5,094 bases of DNA from UBA7239 sp035456205 (lineage in GTDB: Bacteria > Pseudomonadota > Gammaproteobacteria > Pseudomonadales > UBA7239): NCBI GenBank assembly GCA_035456205.1, contig DATIDQ010000040.1:1-5094 (forward strand), given 5' to 3'. The notes under the pieces are model-generated. The model was not told where the DNA came from. It searched no databases and saw only the letters and a list, made by a program, of their open reading frames with translations. The position numbers and the translations under genes were made by a program. Positions 1-5,094 of the stretch are shown piece after piece. Position 1 is the first letter of the stretch; every line of letters begins with the position of its first letter.

Positions 1-1320
1 TTGCTTCATAAAGGCGAATCGCGCAAGATAGAAAAAACACTTGATGCGCACGTGAATAAAACTCTGACGACACCCCCCTGGCACTGGCTACCACCACTGA
101 TCACCCTGTCCCTGGTGCTCGCGCTGCATGTTGATGTGCCCTACTACGACCAGTGGGATTTACTGCCACTGCTAGACGCGTATTATCAAGGCACTCTGCA
201 ATGGCAAGACTTGTTGCAACCCCACAACGGCCATATTCTCTTATTACCAAAAATTGTGATGCTAGGCCTCGCAATCCTTACGCAATGGAATACATTGGCA
301 GAAGTATTGTTCAGTTTTATATGCATGCTGATCAACTGGTTTCTGTTGCAAAAAATAGCCGGAATATTGCTCGGGCGCGCACCATCCATAACAGAAAAAA
401 TCACGATATCACTATTGGTGTTCAGTTTAAGTCAGGCACAGAACTGGTTATGGGGGTGGCAACTACAAATTCCATTAGCGTTGCTATTGATTCTCTCTGG
501 CATCTGCTCACTATTGTGTATACGAAATAATTGTTTAGCCTTGGTTGCTGCGACAATATGCGGCGCAGCAGCTACAGTCAGTTTTGCTGGCAGTTTGCCA
601 TTCTGGCTGGCGGTGATACCTGTATTGTGGCAACGCCAACGTATATTGCTACTGCCATGGCTGCTCATCAGCAGTACCGCTGTTTTCACTTACGCATATC
701 TGCTTGCTCTATCACAACATTCTTCAGTCGAACCCACTTTCCTGCTTTCTGCGACAGAAATATTCCGCCATACAAAAAATACATTGGCATTACTAGGCAA
801 TCTGGTCGCCCATTTCGATATGCTTGCAGCAATTCTTGTCGGATTTTCTGCTACTGTTATTGTCAGTCTGCAATATTCCAGACTGTCATCCCGACAAAAA
901 AACCTTGCACTCGCTCTACTGCTTTTTTCTGCCGGTAGTGCACTGCTGGTCTCACTATCCAGATCCGGTCTCGGCGATGAACAAATGCTGGCTAGTCGAT
1001 ATGCAACCCTGACATTGCCGTTCTGGATCACCACGGCAGTGTTATTAATGACTTCACACTGCGCACAACCGATCAGGAACAGCATATGTTTATTACTATT
1101 AGCCAGCCTGTTGCTCAGCGACGTTTACAGCTTCAAGGAATTTCAACAACTGCATAACCGTTTGCAACGTGGGCATACGGCCCTGGCCAGGATTGACAGC
1201 ATTGAAGGAAGAAAACAGATTGCAGTGATCAATCCACGTAAGGATCAAGAACAGGCACTGCAGGAAGCTCTACTATTGCGCCAATACCATCTCAGTTTTT
1301 ATCGGCACGACGAGCCTTGA
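1..1320 (+). CDS. polytopic membrane protein, possible GT-C-like glycosyltransferase (5' end uncertain)
   Basis: This encodes a hydrophobic inner-membrane protein of about 439 residues with roughly 11-12 predicted membrane segments, for example near residues 29-44, 81-95, 99-118, 155-173, 198-212, 217-237, 272-290, 301-319, 336-350 and 361-374. After the first segment comes an acidic, aromatic loop, DVPYYDQWD (45-53), followed by HNGH (75-78). Near residues 323-342 is GLGDEQMLASRY followed by an aromatic stretch, and a soluble tail of about 65 residues ends in LSFYR. An acidic loop after the first helix is typical of GT-C glycosyltransferases that use lipid-linked sugars, and I recall similar uncharacterised membrane proteins with an HNEHR-like motif. 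Function is therefore only an inference. The first codon, TTG, sits on the window edge; GTG at 52 is an alternative but has no clear ribosome site, and the true start may lie upstream. The gene ends at TGA 1318-1320, inside the convergent transglutaminase gene. TTA, TTG and ATA codons look frequent, a weak hint of different origin. Confidence 0.85.
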   Translation: MLHKGESRKIEKTLDAHVNKTLTTPPWHWLPPLITLSLVLALHVDVPYYDQWDLLPLLDAYYQGTLQWQDLLQPHNGHILLLPKIVMLGLAILTQWNTLAEVLFSFICMLINWFLLQKIAGILLGRAPSITEKITISLLVFSLSQAQNWLWGWQLQIPLALLLILSGICSLLCIRNNCLALVAATICGAAATVSFAGSLPFWLAVIPVLWQRQRILLLPWLLISSTAVFTYAYLLALSQHSSVEPTFLLSATEIFRHTKNTLALLGNLVAHFDMLAAILVGFSATVIVSLQYSRLSSRQKNLALALLLFSAGSALLVSLSRSGLGDEQMLASRYATLTLPFWITTAVLLMTSHCAQPIRNSICLLLLASLLLSDVYSFKEFQQLHNRLQRGHTALARIDSIEGRKQIAVINPRKDQEQALQEALLLRQYHLSFYRHDEP

Positions 1321-3316
1321 AAGCATAAAAAAGCAATCGCCAATACAATCGACGTGATTTAGCGGCGAAATCTGGCGACGGCTCACCAGGCTGAACTTTC
1401 AAACTGCAATAACGCCACTGGTAATACCACTTTGACAGCACCAAAAACTCTGCAGCACCCGGCAAATCCCGCACAATAATTTTTTCAGCGTATTGCAATG
1501 GAGTTTCCGCAGGCAATCTTTCAGCGCCACACAGCGCATAGGCATGGCATAGCTGCCTGTAGCGCCGTGTAGATGGAGGCTCGCTCAATGACCACCATTC
1601 GCGCCAATACAAATATAGACACAGCAACACAAACACCAAAGCCACGCCACCACCACCCCAGGCAGCAATACGCAAGGGCGACAACAATCCCAGTTTTTTT
1701 AGAAATTGTTGCTGTTGCTCACCTTCATAACCTAACACCCAACGCACCCAGAGATAATCAAAATGATCCATCTGCAATCGCAGCTTGTTCAGCAATGAAA
1801 CTCGCCCAAAAAATGATAGATTGCTAGCAACAGAAAATTTTTCACCGTTAGAAAATGCTTCGAAGAAACTCATATCAATTCGCTCAGGCGCTACAGCCGA
1901 GGTAGGATCCACCCGCAACCAGCCCGTATCCGGCAACCACACTTCCGCCCATGCGTGTGCATCGTATTGTCGTAACACAACATAGTGATCCTTCTCATTA
2001 ATTTCCCCACCCATATAACCGACTACCACACGAGCAGGAACACCGGCAGCACGCATTAGAAAAACAAAACTTCCTGCGAAATGCTCGCAAAACCCACTGC
2101 GCGTACCAAAAAGAAAATCATCAATACGCTGCTCACCCAGCGCGGGAGGCTGCAAGGTATAAGAAAATGATTCATGATAAAAAGTCAGGGACTTTTTGAC
2201 GATAGTCTGCACATCAGAACTTTCACTACGCCAACGCTGCGCCAATGCACGTGACTGCATATTCCCCTCTTGCGGCAACGCCAGATATCTATTTTCTACT
2301 GGCGCAACAACTGAATCGGGAATAGCAGGAGCCAGATAACTGGCTTCATACACTTCGCGCTGATCAACGTCATGATCATAGCGAAAAATGTGATTTTTAT
2401 TCATCAGGATTGCCGAGTCATTTATGGCTGATGGAACCAGTGCATAAATCCACGGATTCCCTTGTGGCTCCAATATAATCTGATACGGTTTTCCGGCAAG
2501 ATTCCGCTGCGAAGCACGATCAGTACGCAGCCATTGGTCACGGCACCCTGCACAGGAATCTGTCCAGCGCTTACCATCAAATTGATCAAATATCATACCG
2601 TACCAATAAAGCTCATGACGCGCTGGCACTCCATTCGGGAAAGTTGCCCGGAACACCAGATCCGCAGATTGCGCTAATGACGCAATATCGCCAGGGCTCA
2701 TACTATCCGACATCCCGGTTTTGCCTTGCTTTTGCGTATGGATTGGCATTGCCCATAGCGGAGGCAAGCGCGGCATCACGATAAACATAAACAACATCAC
2801 AGGCATTGCCAGTACAGAGACAAGACTCGCCCTGCGCAATGGTTGTGACCATTGTTGTTGCAGCTCACCTTCTGAACTCTGCACAGCCACCATTGCTGCC
2901 AACACGAACAGAACAACAATAAATACCAGCAATACATAAGCAGGAGTTTGATCAAAAAGAAATACTGTCATCAACACAAAAAATGACAGGTAGAGCAACC
3001 ATTGCGCATCAACCTGGTGATACAGTTCCAGCAACTTCAGGGAAAATCCCAGCAACAACAACATCACAAAAACATCCAGCGACACAACAAAACCGTATTG
3101 CAGGAACATGGCTACGCCAGACAACAAGACCAGCGCCAACTTGACCCAAGCAGAAGGAAACGATAAACGGCCACCGAACACTAAAGCACGCCATAAAAGA
3201 CAGGAACCCGCCACCGGCAATAACCACCAGGGCAAAAAGATAGCAAGCAACAACACGCAAGCAGTAAATGCTGCGAAAAAATATAACAACGCACTACGCG
3301 ATAATTGCCTGTGCAT
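1292..3316 (-). CDS. tgpA: TgpA-like membrane transglutaminase (DUF3488-transglutaminase core-DUF4129)
   Basis: This is a complete 674-residue inner-membrane protein whose catalytic domain should face the periplasm. Residues 10-181 form a block of about six membrane segments (DUF3488 type). A periplasmic region follows, with the transglutaminase core at about 370-475. The catalytic triad is visible: Cys410 in SGFCEHFAGS, His454 in DAHAWAEVW and Asp470 in RVDPT, so the enzyme looks active. A single helix at about 550-571 (AAWGGGGVALVFVLL) precedes a DUF4129 tail with the LPAETPLQYA signature (601-610). Length and architecture match Pseudomonas aeruginosa TgpA (PA2873), which is reported as essential; its substrate is not established. 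I chose ATG 3316 because AAAAAGG lies 8 nt upstream and the protein then begins just before the first helix. An in-frame ATG at 3412 would add 32 Cys-rich residues overlapping the DUF58 gene and is unlikely. It is the last gene of the visible operon, and its 3' end overlaps the convergent gene by 29 bp. An unusual CxxC (Cys255, Cys258) lies in the periplasmic part. Confidence 0.95.
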   Translation of the reverse strand: MHRQLSRSALLYFFAAFTACVLLLAIFLPWWLLPVAGSCLLWRALVFGGRLSFPSAWVKLALVLLSGVAMFLQYGFVVSLDVFVMLLLLGFSLKLLELYHQVDAQWLLYLSFFVLMTVFLFDQTPAYVLLVFIVVLFVLAAMVAVQSSEGELQQQWSQPLRRASLVSVLAMPVMLFMFIVMPRLPPLWAMPIHTQKQGKTGMSDSMSPGDIASLAQSADLVFRATFPNGVPARHELYWYGMIFDQFDGKRWTDSCAGCRDQWLRTDRASQRNLAGKPYQIILEPQGNPWIYALVPSAINDSAILMNKNHIFRYDHDVDQREVYEASYLAPAIPDSVVAPVENRYLALPQEGNMQSRALAQRWRSESSDVQTIVKKSLTFYHESFSYTLQPPALGEQRIDDFLFGTRSGFCEHFAGSFVFLMRAAGVPARVVVGYMGGEINEKDHYVVLRQYDAHAWAEVWLPDTGWLRVDPTSAVAPERIDMSFFEAFSNGEKFSVASNLSFFGRVSLLNKLRLQMDHFDYLWVRWVLGYEGEQQQQFLKKLGLLSPLRIAAWGGGGVALVFVLLCLYLYWREWWSLSEPPSTRRYRQLCHAYALCGAERLPAETPLQYAEKIIVRDLPGAAEFLVLSKWYYQWRYCSLKVQPGEPSPDFAAKSRRLYWRLLFYAFKARRADKN

Positions 3317-3324
3317 TACAAGCG

Positions 3325-3331
3325 CCTTTTT
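3325..3331 (-). promoter_or_regulatory. ribosome binding site of tgpA
   Basis: Read on the minus strand, AAAAAGG ends 8 nt before the ATG at 3316. This is a plausible Shine-Dalgarno site at a normal distance, and it supports ATG 3316 over the upstream in-frame ATG at 3412. The site lies in the short spacer between the DUF58 and tgpA genes and directly follows the second copy of the 12-bp repeat. Confidence 0.6.
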
Positions 3332-3359
3332 ACTGATACAACATTCATTACTGATACAA
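3330..3359. repeat. 12-bp direct repeat with 18-bp period across the DUF58 stop codon
   Basis: TTACTGATACAA occurs exactly at 3330-3341 and again at 3348-3359, separated by 6 bp. Read on the minus strand, the upstream copy (3359-3348) is the last four codons of the DUF58 gene, encoding Leu-Tyr-Gln-stop. The downstream copy repeats the same four codons in frame in the spacer, after an extra in-frame TGA and an ATG. It looks like a short tandem duplication of the gene end, which lengthened the spacer to tgpA. A role as a protein-binding site cannot be excluded, but no known operator is recognised. Confidence 0.8.
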
Positions 3360-4307
3360 AGCCAAAGCCGAGAGCACAAGATGCAATTGCTGGTCACCAC
3401 TCGCAGCATCAATGACTGTCTGATTTGGCAGCCTCAGCCCATACACCCTGCCAGCCTCATGCAATTTTATTGCGCAATAACACAGTTTGGATAATTTCAC
3501 TTCCAGATCCTGCTCGGTCATCACAGATAAATCCAGCATAACTGTACCGCCAGATAATTCAGCATATTCACGCACGAACAAGCCCCGCCCCGCTGCAAAC
3601 TGTTTCCACGCAATGCGCGATAGGGATTCGCCTTCGCTGTATGACTTCAATGCAAAATATTCATCGCCTCCGGCAATGACACCGCCATCCTCGTCACCAT
3701 CACTACTACTGCATTGACGGAAGTCGGCCTCCTCTGGCTTCGGATAAACCAGAAATGTCACATCAAGATCCAGCCAACTCCAGCAGCGCACAATGCCAAG
3801 TGGATAAAATGTTTGCAGTCGAAAACGACCAGGACTCAGCAAGCCACGCCGATGGGTCTTTTGTGGCAGTAGTATCACCTCCGGTATAGAGGGTTGGACA
3901 GCCGCCCACGTCGATTCTTGCTGCGGCCACGAAAACTCCAGTTGCCTGTGCGATGCTGTCGAACATAATTCGAAACGCGCATGCGCCACGTCACCGGAGA
4001 ATACTGGCTCCGCGTCAATAAAACGTATGCGTAACCCACTGGCATTGGCAAAAGTCATATGGATGGCAACAAACATAATCGCCAGCAGAAAAAAACTGAG
4101 TGCGAATGCAAGATTATTCTGGAAATTAGTGGCGCCAATCCATACCAGCAACACCACCAATAAAAAATACAGTCCGTGGCGAGAGAGAAAAATAAATAAA
4201 TTGCGTTGATTCAGTTGCAGCGATATACGCGGAGGAATACGTCGATCCAACCAGCGCTTATATCGCTGTTGCCCACTGACCCACCATGCAGTCAGGAAGC
4301 GTGGCAT
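3348..4307 (-). CDS. DUF58 membrane protein with degenerate VWA-like domain (MoxR partner)
   Basis: This is a complete 319-residue protein. A basic N-terminal stretch (about 1-40) is followed by two close membrane helices (about 45-62 and 66-84) and then a soluble part of about 230 residues. The DUF58 signature is clear at 213-248: GGDEYFALKSYSEGES, then IAWK and FVREYAE. After it, MLDLS at 257-261 aligns with the first strand of a von Willebrand A-like fold; the metal-site pattern reads D259-x-S261-x-M263 rather than DxSxS. The C-terminal part, with GLRLPNQTV (290-298), matches the subtype that accompanies TgpA in pseudomonads. Family knowledge: DUF58 proteins are encoded next to MoxR ATPases and are thought to be their partners or substrates; no biochemical activity is assigned. 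I chose ATG 4307 because it sits one base after the moxR stop, with only a weak GGGT upstream, which suggests translational coupling. Earlier in-frame starts, such as 4439, would lie inside moxR. Confidence 0.93.
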   Translation of the reverse strand: MPRFLTAWWVSGQQRYKRWLDRRIPPRISLQLNQRNLFIFLSRHGLYFLLVVLLVWIGATNFQNNLAFALSFFLLAIMFVAIHMTFANASGLRIRFIDAEPVFSGDVAHARFELCSTASHRQLEFSWPQQESTWAAVQPSIPEVILLPQKTHRRGLLSPGRFRLQTFYPLGIVRCWSWLDLDVTFLVYPKPEEADFRQCSSSDGDEDGGVIAGGDEYFALKSYSEGESLSRIAWKQFAAGRGLFVREYAELSGGTVMLDLSVMTEQDLEVKLSKLCYCAIKLHEAGRVYGLRLPNQTVIDAASGDQQLHLVLSALALYQ

Positions 4308-4308
4308 A

Positions 4309-5094
4309 TCAACCCAGAACGTCGACTTTATCGAGAACCAACCGTGCAGGATCGCCTTGCTGACCGCCTCGTATCTGATAGCGCAGACGATGAGATACCA
4401 CTGCACCAAACACAGCCTGAATATCTTCCGGCACCACAAACTGTCTGCGCTGCAACATAGCCCAGGCGCGCGCAGCCTGCATCAAACCCAATGCGGCACG
4501 AGGCGACAAACCCCACTGAAAATCACCGGAATAACGCGTTTGATCCACTAGACGTTGCACGTAATCCAGCACGCTACCGGATACTTTTACTTCCGTGACT
4601 CGCGCTTGCAATGCAAACCATTGTTCGAGTGTCACCAATGCAACAGCTTGTTGCAGCGCTGCGCGTGGATTCTTGCCTTCAAATAACTGACGCTCGATAG
4701 CACGATCCGGAAAACCCAGGGTAATCTGCATTAAAAAACGATCCAGTTGTGATTCAGGCAATGGATAGGTACCGGATTGGTGCAAAGGATTTTGCGTCGC
4801 AATCACAAAAAAAGGTTCTGGTAATGCAGTGCTTTGGCCATCAATAGACACTTGTCGCTCTTCCATCGCTTCCAGCAATGCACTCTGTGTTTTGGGTGAG
4901 CTGCGATTGATTTCATCGGCCAACAGCAACTGTGTGAATACCGGGCCACGATGCAGCGCAAAGGAACGTTTTTCGGGATCAAAAATATTGGCTCCGAGAA
5001 TATCGGCAGGCAACATATCGCTGGTGAACTGTACACGGCGATAACTGAAACCCAGTACCGCCGCCAATGCATGGGCAAACGTTGTTTTACCCAT
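4309..5094 (-). CDS. MoxR-family AAA+ ATPase (partial, N-terminus outside window)
   Basis: The visible 261 residues are the bulk of a cytoplasmic MoxR-type AAA+ ATPase. They begin inside Walker A (MGKTT at 1-5), followed by FTSDMLPADILG (23-34), Walker B LLLADE (56-61), the family motif EINRSSPKTQ, sensor 1 ATQNP (99-103), the GTYPLPESQLDRF segment with the probable arginine finger R119, and sensor 2 GLSPRA (195-200, R199). The C-terminal lid ends at TGA 4309-4311. MoxR proteins average a little over 300 residues, so about 40-60 residues are missing, including the GxxG half of Walker A. The ATG at 5092-5094 lies within the P-loop and cannot be the real start. ATP hydrolysis with chaperone-like remodelling is the family role, here most likely acting on the DUF58 protein encoded one base downstream. 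All visible ATPase motifs are intact. It is the first visible gene of the operon; the promoter is outside the window. Confidence 0.95.
   Translation of the reverse strand: MGKTTFAHALAAVLGFSYRRVQFTSDMLPADILGANIFDPEKRSFALHRGPVFTQLLLADEINRSSPKTQSALLEAMEERQVSIDGQSTALPEPFFVIATQNPLHQSGTYPLPESQLDRFLMQITLGFPDRAIERQLFEGKNPRAALQQAVALVTLEQWFALQARVTEVKVSGSVLDYVQRLVDQTRYSGDFQWGLSPRAALGLMQAARAWAMLQRRQFVVPEDIQAVFGAVVSHRLRYQIRGGQQGDPARLVLDKVDVLG

Noticed and set aside
531..938. Open frames of about 125-135 codons on both strands inside the first gene (for example plus 153-530 and 531-938, minus 690-1085)
   Set aside because: Their translations are Cys- and Arg-rich with no domain or consistent hydrophobic pattern, while the main frame shows a coherent membrane protein. 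They are antisense or frame-shifted shadows.
1321..1420. Possible terminator hairpin after the first gene (short pairings such as TCGCC with GGCGA and GATTT with AAATC)
   Set aside because: The stems are only 5 bp, no T-tract follows on either strand, and the sequence is coding for the TgpA C-terminus.
1699..1721. CAA/CAG-rich stretch encoding four consecutive glutamines in TgpA
   Set aside because: Four residues is too short to count as a repeat expansion. It sits in the linker before the C-terminal helix and is ordinary low complexity.
3317..3412. N-terminal extension of the tgpA reading frame to an ATG at 3412
   Set aside because: The extra 32 residues are Cys-rich and unlike the family, they overlap the DUF58 coding region, and ATG 3316 has its own ribosome binding site.
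3108..3494. Plus-strand frame of 128 codons opposite tgpA and DUF58
   Set aside because: It is antisense to two well-supported genes, its translation is low-complexity and polar, and it has no recognisable motif or convincing ribosome site.
4308..4439. N-terminal extension of the DUF58 reading frame into moxR
   Set aside because: The segment overlaps the conserved C-terminal lid of the MoxR protein in another frame. ATG 4307, one base after the moxR stop, gives the expected length and N-terminus.

Overview
The window is almost entirely protein-coding. GC content looks close to, or slightly under, one half by eye (not computed). The conserved part is a MoxR-type AAA+ ATPase, a DUF58 membrane protein and a TgpA-type transglutaminase, in the order and orientation found in Pseudomonas and related gammaproteobacteria. 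This suggests a Gram-negative gammaproteobacterium of the Pseudomonas/Cellvibrio kind. The taxonomy is inferred from protein resemblance and gene order only; there is no rRNA or other marker gene here.

Layout: (1) 1-1320, plus strand, encodes a polytopic inner-membrane protein of about 440 residues. It has an acidic first-loop motif and a C-terminal soluble tail, resembling uncharacterised GT-C-like membrane proteins. Its start is at or beyond the window edge. (2) 1292-3316, minus strand, encodes a complete 674-residue TgpA-like protein: N-terminal membrane block, periplasmic transglutaminase core with an intact Cys-His-Asp triad, one C-terminal membrane helix and a DUF4129 tail. (3) 3348-4307, minus strand, encodes a complete 319-residue DUF58 protein. 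(4) 4309-5094, minus strand, is the C-terminal 261 residues of a MoxR ATPase, cut by the window edge inside its Walker A motif.

Transcription of the minus-strand genes runs right to left: moxR, DUF58, tgpA. The moxR stop and the DUF58 start are one base apart, and DUF58 and tgpA are 31 bp apart, so the three are almost certainly one operon. Its promoter must lie beyond the right edge. The plus-strand gene converges on tgpA and the two coding regions overlap by 29 bp, so no separate intergenic terminator fits between them. The working model, inferred from the families, is that the MoxR ATPase acts as a chaperone-like remodeller on the membrane-anchored DUF58 protein, and both support the membrane transglutaminase, which acts in the periplasm on an unidentified cell-envelope substrate.

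There is no gene-free stretch longer than 31 bp. I saw no tRNA, rRNA, CRISPR array, insertion sequence or phage feature. The window holds a known but functionally unresolved operon beside an uncharacterised membrane protein. I see no evidence for a wholly new system. The points most worth a second look are the membrane protein's identity, the convergent overlap, an 18-bp-period duplication at the DUF58 stop, and a CxxC motif in the periplasmic part of TgpA.
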